A stretch of DNA of 64,000 nucleotides, from assembly GCA_963724665.1 (NCBI GenBank), contig CAVRVH010000007.1, forward strand, positions 310,001 to 374,000, read 5' to 3'. Source of the DNA: DASUPK01 sp963724665. Lineage in GTDB: Bacteria > Actinomycetota > Thermoleophilia > Solirubrobacterales > 70-9. Below the pieces are notes generated by a model. That model was not told the DNA's origin. It saw only the letters and a program-made list of their open reading frames with translations, and made no database searches. The position numbers and the translations under genes are program-made. This document shows positions 8,562 through 15,639 of this stretch, piece after piece; position 1 is the first letter of the stretch; each line of letters opens with the position of its first letter.

Positions 8562-9059
8562 CTAGAGAAGCTTCTCGACCACCAGCACGTCCTTCCACTG
8601 GCCGTCGAGGGTGCCGTGGCGCTCGTGCACGCCGACCTCCCGCCAGCCGAGGTCGCCGACCATCGCGATGCTCGGCTCGTTCGTGGTGAAGATCTTGCCG
8701 ACCAGCTTGTGAGCACCCGACGCAGCCGCAGCCTCTGCCAGCGCCGCGAGCAGGCGGCTGCCAACCCCCGTGCGCCGCGCACCGCGCTCGACGTAGAGAG
8801 TCGCCTCGCGGACGCCGTCGTAATAGGGGTGGCGGTCCGTATACGGGCTTGCCTTCGCCCAGCCCACGAGCGTCCCCTCGCGTTCCCCCACGATCACCAG
8901 GTCCCCCTCGATCCATCGAACCGCGTCAGCCGCACCCGCCATGCGCGTCTCGAATGTTGCGACGCGGTCGTCCACGCCTTGGTTGAAGATCTCCGCGACC
9001 CGTTCGGCATCCGCCCGCTCAGCAGGACGAATCGAAACGGGCGTTTCGGCTCTGTTCAC
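8562..9059 (-). CDS. GNAT N-acetyltransferase, phosphinothricin-type
   Basis: The 165-residue protein matches the Pat/MnaT group: IRPAERADAERVAEIFNQGV at the N-terminus, an acetyl-CoA loop RRTGVGSRLLAAL near residue 110, and GWREVGVHERHGTLDGQWKDV near the end, a hallmark of phosphinothricin/methionine-derivative acetyltransferases. It probably N-acetylates an amino-acid analogue. GTG 9059 is chosen over upstream in-frame codons because it gives the family length and lies 6 nt after a TATGAA -10 box. It is divergent from VKOR with 22 bp between starts. Confidence 0.8.
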   Translation of the reverse strand: MNRAETPVSIRPAERADAERVAEIFNQGVDDRVATFETRMAGAADAVRWIEGDLVIVGEREGTLVGWAKASPYTDRHPYYDGVREATLYVERGARRTGVGSRLLAALAEAAAASGAHKLVGKIFTTNEPSIAMVGDLGWREVGVHERHGTLDGQWKDVLVVEKLL

Positions 9060-9065
9060 GTCCGC

Positions 9066-9071
9066 TTCATA
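9066..9071 (-). promoter_or_regulatory. -10 box, GNAT gene
   Basis: TATGAA on the minus strand ends 6 nt before GTG 9059. Its TA (9070-9071) is shared with the opposing TAGCAT box. Confidence 0.45.
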
Positions 9072-9075
9072 GCAT
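9070..9075 (+). promoter_or_regulatory. -10 box, VKOR gene
   Basis: TAGCAT ends 6 nt before ATG 9082, implying a leaderless mRNA. It shares TA with the divergent GNAT promoter. Confidence 0.55.
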
Positions 9076-9081
9076 TGGCGG

Positions 9082-9540
9082 ATGCCCTCGGAGCGGACCC
9101 TGCGCGTCGCCGCCGCCGTGCTGGCCATCGTCGGGATCGGCGTCGCCACCTACATCGCGATCGCGGAGTTCGGTGGGGGCACCCCCAAGTGCCTGGCGGG
9201 CGGCCACGGCTGTGAGACCGTCGCGCACAGCCGCTACTCCCATCTGGCCGGAATCAACGTGGCGGCGATCGGGATCTTCGGCTACGCGCTCCTTCTGATC
9301 GCCGCCGCCATCCCGGGGGACACGGGCCGCTTCGGTGGATTTTTGGCCGCTCTGACCGGCTTCGGATTCAGCCTGTATTTGACCTACCTGGAGCTCTTCG
9401 TGATCGACGCCATCTGCCAATGGTGCGTGGCGAGCGCAGTCCTCATGGCGCTCTCCCTGGCCGTCGCGGCAGCCCGGGCCTTCTCCTACGCGGGCCGGGA
9501 ACTCGGCCCGCCACAGATACAGTCCTCGCATGGAAGGTAG
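9082..9540 (+). CDS. vitamin K epoxide reductase family protein
   Basis: The 152-residue inner-membrane protein has four hydrophobic helices. VKOR hallmarks are present: a loop cysteine pair (KCLAGGHGCETV), the conserved Ser in the SRYSHLAG region, and the quinone-proximal CQWC motif near residue 112. Bacterial VKOR re-oxidises a DsbA-like partner and passes electrons to menaquinone, replacing DsbB. The DsbA-like gene follows with an 11-bp overlap, a classic actinobacterial oxidative-folding pair. Confidence 0.9.
   Translation: MPSERTLRVAAAVLAIVGIGVATYIAIAEFGGGTPKCLAGGHGCETVAHSRYSHLAGINVAAIGIFGYALLLIAAAIPGDTGRFGGFLAALTGFGFSLYLTYLELFVIDAICQWCVASAVLMALSLAVAAARAFSYAGRELGPPQIQSSHGR
9518..9523 (+). 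promoter_or_regulatory. possible internal -10 box for DsbA-like gene
   Basis: TACAGT lies inside the VKOR coding region and ends 6 nt before ATG 9530. It may give extra leaderless DsbA mRNA in addition to the operon transcript. Confidence 0.35.
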
Positions 9541-10309
9541 GCACGACGAGCGAGAGCGCCTCCGCGCCGAGCGCCAGACCGCGGAGTCACAGGACGTTGC
9601 GGCTGCGCATGCCCGGAAGCGCCGCGTCCAGTACCTGACCCTGGCGGCCTTCGGCGCGATCGCGGTGATCGTCGCCCTGATCGTGATCAGTCAATCAGGC
9701 AGCAGCAGCAACTCGAGCCCGCCGTCCAACGTCGCGGGTGCCGCCCAGGTCAGTTCCCAGCTGAACGGAATCCCGCAGAGCGGGCAGGTGATGGGCAAGT
9801 CGAGTGCGCCCGTCGACGTGATCGAGTACGGAGACCCGCAGTGCTCGTCCTGCAAGTTCTTCTCGGAGAACGTCTCCCCACAGCTGATCTCATCCGAGGT
9901 TCGCCCGGGAAACGTCAAGTACGAGTTCCGCCCCTTCCTGATCATCGGACCGGACTCCAAGCCCGCGATGCGGGCCGCGCTCGCGGCGGGGGACCAGGGG
10001 AAGTTCTGGAACTACCTCCAGCTCTTCTACCTCAACCAGGGTGGCGAGAACTCGGGCTACGTCACGGACGAGTTCCTGACGGGCCTGGCCAAGGCAGCCG
10101 GTGTGCCCGACATCGACAAGTGGAACACCGATCGCAACGATTCCAAGTGGGATGCGGTCATCCAAGCGGGGAGCAGCCAGGCCGATTCCTTCGGCTTCAC
10201 CGGCACGCCCTCGATCGTCGTGCAGGGCCCCAAGGGGCAGAAGCCGCTGGGTGGGTCCTCCATCCCGACGCTGCAGGACGTTCAGGCGGCGATCCAACAG
10301 GTCAGCTAG
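9530..10309 (+). CDS. DsbA-like thiol:disulfide oxidoreductase, membrane-anchored
   Basis: The 259-residue protein has a charged cytoplasmic N-terminus, one anchor helix (about residues 35-55), a Ser/Asn-rich linker and an extracytoplasmic thioredoxin-fold domain. The active site is CSSC in YGDPQCSSCKFF, and a cis-Pro loop (FTGTPSIVV) sits near the end. It would oxidise cysteines in exported proteins and be re-oxidised by the VKOR encoded by the overlapping upstream gene. Confidence 0.88.
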   Translation: MEGRHDERERLRAERQTAESQDVAAAHARKRRVQYLTLAAFGAIAVIVALIVISQSGSSSNSSPPSNVAGAAQVSSQLNGIPQSGQVMGKSSAPVDVIEYGDPQCSSCKFFSENVSPQLISSEVRPGNVKYEFRPFLIIGPDSKPAMRAALAAGDQGKFWNYLQLFYLNQGGENSGYVTDEFLTGLAKAAGVPDIDKWNTDRNDSKWDAVIQAGSSQADSFGFTGTPSIVVQGPKGQKPLGGSSIPTLQDVQAAIQQVS

Positions 10310-10312
10310 CCC

Positions 10313-10318
10313 TAACCT
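10313..10318 (+). promoter_or_regulatory. -10 box, ChbG/YdjC gene
   Basis: TAACCT ends 7 nt before GTG 10326, consistent with a leaderless transcript, although read-through from dsbA is also possible. Confidence 0.4.
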
Positions 10319-10325
10319 AGGCCGG

Positions 10326-11051
10326 GTGGCCGCAAGCCAAGGAGACACCCGCCGCCTGCTCGTGATCACCGCGGACGATTACGGGTATTGGCCGTCCTAT
10401 AACCAGGGGATCCTCGAGGCGATCGAGATGGGCGCCATCGATTCCGTCAGCGCGATGGTCGAGCGCGAGCACTGCGTGGCCGACCCGCTGCTGGAGAGCG
10501 GAGTCGAGATCGGCCTGCACATCGAGTTCGAGGGCCGCTGGGGCCCGCGCAGCGGCGCACCCGCACGGACCTCCCTGCGGGTCCAGCTCGAGCGGTTCGG
10601 CGACCTCTTCGGCCGCTGGCCCTCCTTCCTGAACGGGCATCACCACTGTCATGCCCGCCCGGAGCTCGCCACCCCGGTCTTCCAGATGGCCAAGCAGATC
10701 GACGTTCCCGTCCGCTCGGTCAATCCGGACCACCGGCAGTGGCTGCGCGAGCGGGGGATTCCCACGCCCGACATGCTGATCGGCCGCACGCGCAGCAACG
10801 AGGACGCCGAGCCGACTGAGCTGCGCGCACTCGAGCCGGGTGTGACCGAATGGGTCACGCATCCGGGACACCCGGATTCGAACTCGGGCTCCGACTACGA
10901 CGTCGCCCGCCAGGAGGATCTGGCGCTACTCCAGAAGGTGATGGTGCGCGCCCGCTTCGACGAACCGGTCTGGGGAGATGCGAGGCGATCCTCCATGAAG
11001 GAGGCCTTCATCCAGGAACGCGGCGACGTCCAGGAGCCGGCCGCGGACTAA
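10326..11051 (+). CDS. ChbG/YdjC-family carbohydrate deacetylase
   Basis: The 241-residue TIM-barrel-like protein has the metal-binding motifs of the family: ITADDYGY at the start, GLHIEFEG, a histidine-rich GHHHCHARPE, and THPGHPD near the C-terminus. Members remove N-acetyl groups from chito-oligosaccharides or related glycans; the substrate here is unknown. GTG 10326 places the TADDYG motif near the N-terminus, as is typical. It ends with a 4-bp overlap with the convergent WS/DGAT gene. Confidence 0.85.
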   Translation: MAASQGDTRRLLVITADDYGYWPSYNQGILEAIEMGAIDSVSAMVEREHCVADPLLESGVEIGLHIEFEGRWGPRSGAPARTSLRVQLERFGDLFGRWPSFLNGHHHCHARPELATPVFQMAKQIDVPVRSVNPDHRQWLRERGIPTPDMLIGRTRSNEDAEPTELRALEPGVTEWVTHPGHPDSNSGSDYDVARQEDLALLQKVMVRARFDEPVWGDARRSSMKEAFIQERGDVQEPAAD

Positions 11052-12529
11052 CCGGTCGTCGATTCCTCGCGCTCGCCGTGACCGTTGTTGTTGGCGAGCT
11101 CGACGTCAGCCTTGGGGACGAATCGCCGGAAGAGCCCGGGCCGCCCGCCGGCCGCCTCGATCAACTCGCCGATCGCATCCTCGAGGTCCTTGGCCAGGTC
11201 CTCTAGGTCCTCCATACCGTCGTAGTCGCCGATCAGGCCGAAGTTGACCTGCCCGTCGTAGCTCATGATCCCGATGCAGACGCCCTGGTTCTTGGCGAGA
11301 GGAACCATCGGGAAGACTCGCTCCATCCGGCGGCCGAGCAGGTACAGGGGAAACTGCGGCCCGGGGATGTTGGTGACCACCAGATTGAAGAAGCGCTGAC
11401 GCGACTGCAGACGGGCGGCCTGGCTGGTGATGGTCGGCGGCGCAAAGTCGGCGAGCTGGGTGAGCAGGGTGGCTCCCATCGCCTGCTTGGACTGCTTCAG
11501 GTCACCCATCGACTGGCGGACCATCTCCATCCGCCGCTTCGGGTCCTCGCACCAGACCGGGAGGGGGGCCATCATCGTCGTCACCTGATTGCCGAGCGAC
11601 CCGCGCTGATCCTTGGTGCGAACGCTGACCGGGACCATCGCCCGCAGCTCGAGCCCGACGGTGGGGTGGCCCCGCTTGCGCATATAGCGGCCGAGGGCAC
11701 CCGCAACCGCCGTCAGGATCACGTCGTTGACGGTGCCGCCGAGCTCGTTCTTGACCAGCTTCATGTCCGCGAGCGAGGCACGCACCCAGGCGAAGCGCCG
11801 GTGCGGGCCCACATCGAAGTTGAAGGGACTCTTGGGAGCGGCGATCCCCGCCCAGGCGAAGGTGCCGGCAGCGACGACCGCTTCGGTCGCCTTGCGCAGA
11901 GCCCGGCGAGGGCCCCGCATGATGCGGCGCGCGCCGCGAATGGCCTCGCGCGGATCGAACGCCCGCTGGACGAGAGCCTCCGAGAGCAGCTGAGCCCTGC
12001 TCGGCTCGGGCGCGGGCACCCAGCGCTCGAGCGGCTTGGGTGGGTCGGCGGGCTCCTTCTCTGCGTCGAAGAGCACGGTTGTTATGTCAACTCCCGAGAC
12101 CCCGTCGACCATGGCGTGATGGGTCTTGCCGACGATCGCGAAGCGGTCCCCCTTGAGACCCTCGATCAGCCACAGCTCCCAGAGCGGCTTTGAGCGGTCG
12201 AGCTGCTGGGAGAAGATCCGGGCCGCCAGCACGCGCAGCTGCTGCTCGGAGCCGGGCTCGGGGAGGGAGGTGTGGCGGACGTGGTAGGCGAGGTTCAGGT
12301 GGGGATCATCGACCCAGACCGGGCGGCCCTGGCCGAAGGGCACGAAGCGCAGCTTCTGGCGGAACCGGGGGACGAGGTGCAGGCGCGACTCGATGTGGTC
12401 CCGGAACTGGACGTAGGGGGGTGCGGGTCCCTCGAAGATCGTGGTCGAGGCGACGTGCATGTGCGTCCCATCCCGCTCCAGATGGAGGAATGAGGAGTCG
12501 AGCCCGGTGAGCCGGTCGGTCATGGTCAT
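11048..12529 (-). CDS. wax ester synthase/diacylglycerol acyltransferase
   Basis: The 493-residue WS/DGAT enzyme esterifies acyl-CoA to fatty alcohol or diacylglycerol, making storage wax ester or triacylglycerol. The catalytic HHxxxDG motif is HHAMVDG at about residue 140. The N-terminus (LTGLDSSFLHLE) and the C-terminal region with SYDGQVNFGLIGD are typical. It is probably membrane-associated without transmembrane helices. The start is MTMTDRL; ATG 12523 is an equally good alternative. AGGTGG lies 12 nt upstream of 12529. Confidence 0.92.
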   Translation of the reverse strand: MTMTDRLTGLDSSFLHLERDGTHMHVASTTIFEGPAPPYVQFRDHIESRLHLVPRFRQKLRFVPFGQGRPVWVDDPHLNLAYHVRHTSLPEPGSEQQLRVLAARIFSQQLDRSKPLWELWLIEGLKGDRFAIVGKTHHAMVDGVSGVDITTVLFDAEKEPADPPKPLERWVPAPEPSRAQLLSEALVQRAFDPREAIRGARRIMRGPRRALRKATEAVVAAGTFAWAGIAAPKSPFNFDVGPHRRFAWVRASLADMKLVKNELGGTVNDVILTAVAGALGRYMRKRGHPTVGLELRAMVPVSVRTKDQRGSLGNQVTTMMAPLPVWCEDPKRRMEMVRQSMGDLKQSKQAMGATLLTQLADFAPPTITSQAARLQSRQRFFNLVVTNIPGPQFPLYLLGRRMERVFPMVPLAKNQGVCIGIMSYDGQVNFGLIGDYDGMEDLEDLAKDLEDAIGELIEAAGGRPGLFRRFVPKADVELANNNGHGEREESTTG

Positions 12530-12565
12530 GATCGTCGCATACCACCTGTGCGCCTCGTCACACAA

Positions 12566-12582
12566 GTTCGCAAATAGCGAAC
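12566..12582. repeat. inverted repeat between divergent WS/DGAT and RlpA-like promoters
   Basis: GTTCGC and GCGAAC form a perfect 6-bp palindrome with a 5-nt AT-rich spacer (AAATA). It sits just upstream of the TACCCT box at 12584-12589 and could be an operator for one or both genes. It is not the actinobacterial LexA box, which has the half-sites in the opposite order. Confidence 0.4.
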
Positions 12583-12583
12583 C

Positions 12584-12589
12584 TACCCT
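12584..12589 (+). promoter_or_regulatory. -10 box upstream of the c-di-AMP riboswitch
   Basis: TACCCT would start transcription near 12596, about 15 nt before the first riboswitch stem. Confidence 0.4.
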
Positions 12590-12611
12590 GCCTAGTTCGA
12601 CAGTCACCAAA

Positions 12612-12758
12612 CAACTCGCCGAGTGGCCTTGACGGATATCAGGCCAGCGGGGGAACCACAGATTCACTGGGGCGAATGGGACGGTGTTCCGTCCTTAGCG
12701 GGAGTGGCGACGGAGCCACTGCTGCGAGCCCGTCAGCTAACCCCGTAGGCGCAGAGAG
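12612..12758 (+). ncRNA. ydaO-type cyclic di-AMP riboswitch
   Basis: The 5' leader of the RlpA-like gene carries the conserved core of the ydaO/yuaA motif: GGGGGAACCAC at about 12649-12659, TGGGGCGAAT at 12668-12677, and the diagnostic CGTCAGCTAAC ... CGTAGGCG at 12731-12751. A hairpin (GGAGTGGCGAC ... GAGCCACT) occupies the variable arm. The 5' CGCC near 12617 can close the P1 stem with the 3' GGCG. The motif binds c-di-AMP and in Actinobacteria typically precedes cell-wall hydrolase, Rpf or RlpA genes, usually as an OFF switch. The exact boundaries need covariance alignment. Confidence 0.88.
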
Positions 12759-12774
12759 AGGCAGGTGGATTCAC

Positions 12775-13440
12775 TTGCGTCGCTTCCATTGGAAGCGGAG
12801 GCGGGCTGCTGTTGCGCTACTGCCCGCCCTGGCAATGATGATCACAGCAGGCATCGCGGGCGCTTCGGCGTCGGTTCCGGGGACCGGAACGGCTCCGGAG
12901 GCGACCGCGTCGGGCAGCCCCGCCACCGGGATCAGCCTGACCGGCCACCGGAACGTGATGGCTCATCACACCGTCAAGTTCCGCGGCCGCGTCAACCCGG
13001 GAGGCAGCAAGGCAGTCGTCGTTCAGGTCGGTGGGCGGAGGATCCATACGCACACCCAGTCCGACGGCACCTACCGAGTGCGCTGGCACGCGCGAGGCTC
13101 CGGCACCTACGGGATGCGCGCGACGGTTGCCAACAGCGCCGTTCATTCGCACCGGATGACGGTCTACGCCTTCCGACCGGCCGAGGCCTCGTACTACGGC
13201 CCCGGCCTGTACGGAGGCGGCCTGGCCTGCGGTGGCACGCTGAGCCCCGGGAAGCTGGGCGTCGCGAACAAGACGCTCCCCTGTGGCTCCAAGGTCACGC
13301 TCCGCTATCACGGCAAGACGGTCACCGTCCCCGTGATCGACCGGGGCCCCTACGCGGGCAACCGCGAGTACGACCTGACAGCGGCCACGAAGGCCAAGCT
13401 CGGATTCCCCCCAACGGGAACCGTGCTCACCACGCGCTAG
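12775..13440 (+). CDS. secreted RlpA-like double-psi beta-barrel protein
   Basis: The 221-residue protein has an N-terminal basic region and signal peptide (RRAAVALLPALAMMITAGIA), an Ig-like/carboxypeptidase-regulatory-like beta domain (about 60-130), and a C-terminal RlpA-like barrel with ASYYGPGLYGGGLACGG and VPVIDRGPYAGNREYDL. Such domains act on glycan strands during septation or spore/dormancy processes. TTG 12775 is chosen because AGGCAGGTGG lies just upstream and because earlier in-frame codons (back to 12676) fall inside the riboswitch. Expression is likely controlled by c-di-AMP. Confidence 0.82.
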   Translation: MRRFHWKRRRAAVALLPALAMMITAGIAGASASVPGTGTAPEATASGSPATGISLTGHRNVMAHHTVKFRGRVNPGGSKAVVVQVGGRRIHTHTQSDGTYRVRWHARGSGTYGMRATVANSAVHSHRMTVYAFRPAEASYYGPGLYGGGLACGGTLSPGKLGVANKTLPCGSKVTLRYHGKTVTVPVIDRGPYAGNREYDLTAATKAKLGFPPTGTVLTTR

Positions 13441-13464
13441 TTGATGCAAGGGTGCTCTGAGGCG

Positions 13465-14526
13465 TCAGCCGAAGAGCAACCCGTTCAAGGCAGGTCCGGG
13501 CTGGTGTTGAGGAGCTTCGTCCTCCGCCAGCCCGGCCAAGCCGACTCCCACGAGGCGCACCGGCCTCTGGGGGTCGAACTTGTTGAGCAGCTCCCGCGCG
13601 GTGGCGACGACCTCCTCCGGATCACACGTGTGGGAGGGGAGGGTTCGCGACCGCGTGTAGGTCCGGAACGGCTGCAGCCGGATCTTCAGCGTCACCGTTC
13701 GCCCCCGGCGGTTGTTCTGCGCGAGGCTCTCGCAGACCGAGCGGGCGAGTCGGTCGACGGTCTCGTGCAGGAACTCGCGGTCAGTGACGTCCTCCGGGAA
13801 CGTGGTCTCGCGGCTCTCGGATTTCCGGACCCGATCCTCATTCAGCTTGGTGCTGCCGATCCCGTTGGCTCGGGCGCGCAAGCCGCTGCCGTGGTTCGGG
13901 CCAAAGGCCATGCCCAGGGTCTGCTCGCCGGTTTCCGCCAGCTGCCCGACCGTCTCGACGCCGCTTGCCCGCAGCCGCTCGAACGTCTTGGGGCCTACCC
14001 CCGGCAGGAGTGAGGCCGGCTTTTCCCCGACCGTCTCGAGCCAGTTGTCGTGGTCGAGGACGAAGAAGCCATCCGGCTTGTCGAGGTCCGACGCGATCTT
14101 CGCCATCAGCTTGTTGGGCGCCAGTCCGATCGAGCAGACTAGGTAGGTGGCGTCCTTGATTCGCCGCTTGATCTCCTGGGCGCGGGACTGGGGCACGGGG
14201 GAGCCCGAGAGATCCACGTACGCCTCGTCGAGGCCGACGACCTCGACCTCGTCGCTGAATTCCTGCAGCGTTTCCATGACCTTCACCGACCCGCGCTTGT
14301 AGAGCTGCATGTCGACGGGGAGGACGGTGAGCTGCGGACAGCGCCGGCGAGCGGTGACCATCGGCAGGGCGGAGTGGACGCCGTACTTCCGCGCCTCATA
14401 GGAGGCAGTCGTGACCACTCCGCGAGGACCGTCATAGGCGACGACCACGGGCTTCCCGCGGAGCTCGGGATGCCGCAGCATCTCGATCGATACATAGAAC
14501 GCATCCATGTCCACGTGGGCGATCAC
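13465..14526 (-). CDS. dinB: DNA polymerase IV
   Basis: The 353-residue Y-family translesion polymerase opens with AHVDMDAFYVSIE (first catalytic Asp). The second acidic cluster is GLDEAYVDLSG near residue 100, and a helix-hairpin-helix segment LLPGVGPKTFERL follows. Length matches family members. It lacks an obvious LexA operator upstream. The start is GTG 14526. It is convergent with the RlpA-like gene with a 24-bp gap and no visible terminator. Confidence 0.93.
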   Translation of the reverse strand: MIAHVDMDAFYVSIEMLRHPELRGKPVVVAYDGPRGVVTTASYEARKYGVHSALPMVTARRRCPQLTVLPVDMQLYKRGSVKVMETLQEFSDEVEVVGLDEAYVDLSGSPVPQSRAQEIKRRIKDATYLVCSIGLAPNKLMAKIASDLDKPDGFFVLDHDNWLETVGEKPASLLPGVGPKTFERLRASGVETVGQLAETGEQTLGMAFGPNHGSGLRARANGIGSTKLNEDRVRKSESRETTFPEDVTDREFLHETVDRLARSVCESLAQNNRRGRTVTLKIRLQPFRTYTRSRTLPSHTCDPEEVVATARELLNKFDPQRPVRLVGVGLAGLAEDEAPQHQPGPALNGLLFG

Positions 14527-14569
14527 CTGCGACCGAACGAGATTACGCCCGCTCCTAGACGGAGGGCGC

Positions 14570-14575
14570 TATTTT
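14570..14575 (+). promoter_or_regulatory. -10 box, small hypothetical gene
   Basis: TATTTT ends 8 nt before GTG 14584, so the transcript would start at or next to the start codon. Confidence 0.45.
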
Positions 14576-14583
14576 GGGCGGCT

Positions 14584-14880
14584 GTGGCGAACGCAGAGGC
14601 AAAGAATCTCGAGGCGATCTCGCGGGCGATCGATCAGCACAACTCGAACTGCCCCTTTCCGGCCAGCGAGGTGCGCATGAACCCGTTTGAGTGCGAGCGG
14701 CTCGGCTGGGAGGAGATCCGCGGTTTGCCGATCGTCGCCGACCCCGAGCTCGGCACGGGCGCCTTCCGCATCATCTGCTCCCGCGACCAGGAGGGCGAGG
14801 GAATCGAGGAGGCCGAGGCTCTGGGAATCCCGATCGAGGTCGCCGTCCCTAGCGGCCCGATGGAAAAGCCTCCCGCGTAA
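14584..14880 (+). CDS. conserved-looking small protein, unknown function
   Basis: The 98-residue soluble acidic protein is not recognised. It has two cysteines (NCPFP near residue 23 and FECERLG near 36) and a third in RIICSRDQEGE, with no signal peptide or membrane segment. Codon use matches neighbouring genes and a -10 box at 14570-14575 supports GTG 14584. It is divergent from dinB and abuts the convergent thioredoxin gene with no gap. Confidence 0.6.
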   Translation: MANAEAKNLEAISRAIDQHNSNCPFPASEVRMNPFECERLGWEEIRGLPIVADPELGTGAFRIICSRDQEGEGIEEAEALGIPIEVAVPSGPMEKPPA

Positions 14881-15639
14881 CTAGTTCAGAGCGGCCGCCA
14901 GGCGGCGGCGATGTTCCCGCGCGAGCGGGTGGTCCGCTCCCAGCTCGGTGAAGATCGCGACCATCACGCGGCGCAGCTGGTCCTTCCGGGCTGAGTCCTG
15001 CTCCCCGGCCAGCGCCGTCTGCAGCTGCTCGAGCGCCTGCTCGGGATTTCCCTCGTCCCAGGCCGCGAAAGCCTGCTGAAGCTCGTCGGGGCCGGCTCCG
15101 TTCGCTGAGGCCGAGAGCTCGGCACGGGCCGCCAGGCCGTCGGCGACGAAGTCGTGTGGGAAGGGCTTCAGCAGCTCGAGGGCCTCGTCGGTCTCACCGC
15201 GGCTCAGCAGGATGCGGCCCAGGCCGTTGGCCGCCTGGGCGTTTCGCGAGTCCAGCTCCAGCGCCTTCCGCAGCGATTCCTCGTCCCCGGATTCGGCCAG
15301 GCGGTCGGCCTCGGAGGGGACGATCTCGTTCAGGAATGCCTCGATCCGGGCAGGGGGTATGGCGCCGATGAACTCGGAAACGACCTTGCCGTCCTTGAAC
15401 GCCTTGACCGCTGGGATGCTTGCGATCTGGAACTCCTGGGCTATCCCCGGGTTCCTGTCGGTGTCCACCTTGGCGAGCTCGATCTCGCCGTTTCGCTTGC
15501 GGACGGCGTCCTCGATCGCCGGGCCAAGGGTCCGGCACGGCCCGCACCACTCGGCCCAGAAGTCCACGACCACCGGCACCTGCTTTGAGCGCTCGATGAC
15601 CTTGGCCTGGAACTCCTGCTCGCTGACGTCGCTGATCAC
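14881..15639 (-). CDS. thioredoxin-TPR chaperedoxin (CnoX/YbbN-like)
   Basis: The 252-residue cytoplasmic protein fuses an N-terminal thioredoxin domain (FWAEWCGPCRTL, with both active cysteines) to TPR-like helices (about 115-250). CnoX/YbbN proteins hold oxidation-damaged clients and hand them to chaperones. Unlike the E. coli protein it retains the full WCGPC redox site, so it can be an active reductase. Its GTG start overlaps the hydrolase stop as GTGA, making it the last gene of the FMO-hydrolase-CnoX operon. Confidence 0.85.
   Translation of the reverse strand: MISDVSEQEFQAKVIERSKQVPVVVDFWAEWCGPCRTLGPAIEDAVRKRNGEIELAKVDTDRNPGIAQEFQIASIPAVKAFKDGKVVSEFIGAIPPARIEAFLNEIVPSEADRLAESGDEESLRKALELDSRNAQAANGLGRILLSRGETDEALELLKPFPHDFVADGLAARAELSASANGAGPDELQQAFAAWDEGNPEQALEQLQTALAGEQDSARKDQLRRVMVAIFTELGADHPLAREHRRRLAAALN

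Noticed and set aside
7390..8565. Plus-strand open frame opposite the RTX-like gene
   Set aside because: It mirrors the repeats of the real gene. It has no start signal and no recognisable domain.
10865..10890. tRNA-like T-arm (GTTCGAATC on the minus strand)
   Set aside because: It lies in the middle of the ChbG/YdjC coding region. No acceptor, D or anticodon arm is present around it.
12676..12774. Upstream start for the RlpA-like gene
   Set aside because: This stretch is part of the c-di-AMP riboswitch and lacks a ribosome site.
14527..14583. LexA box before dinB
   Set aside because: No GAAC-N4-GTTC-like palindrome is present. The nearest motif is only a half-site.
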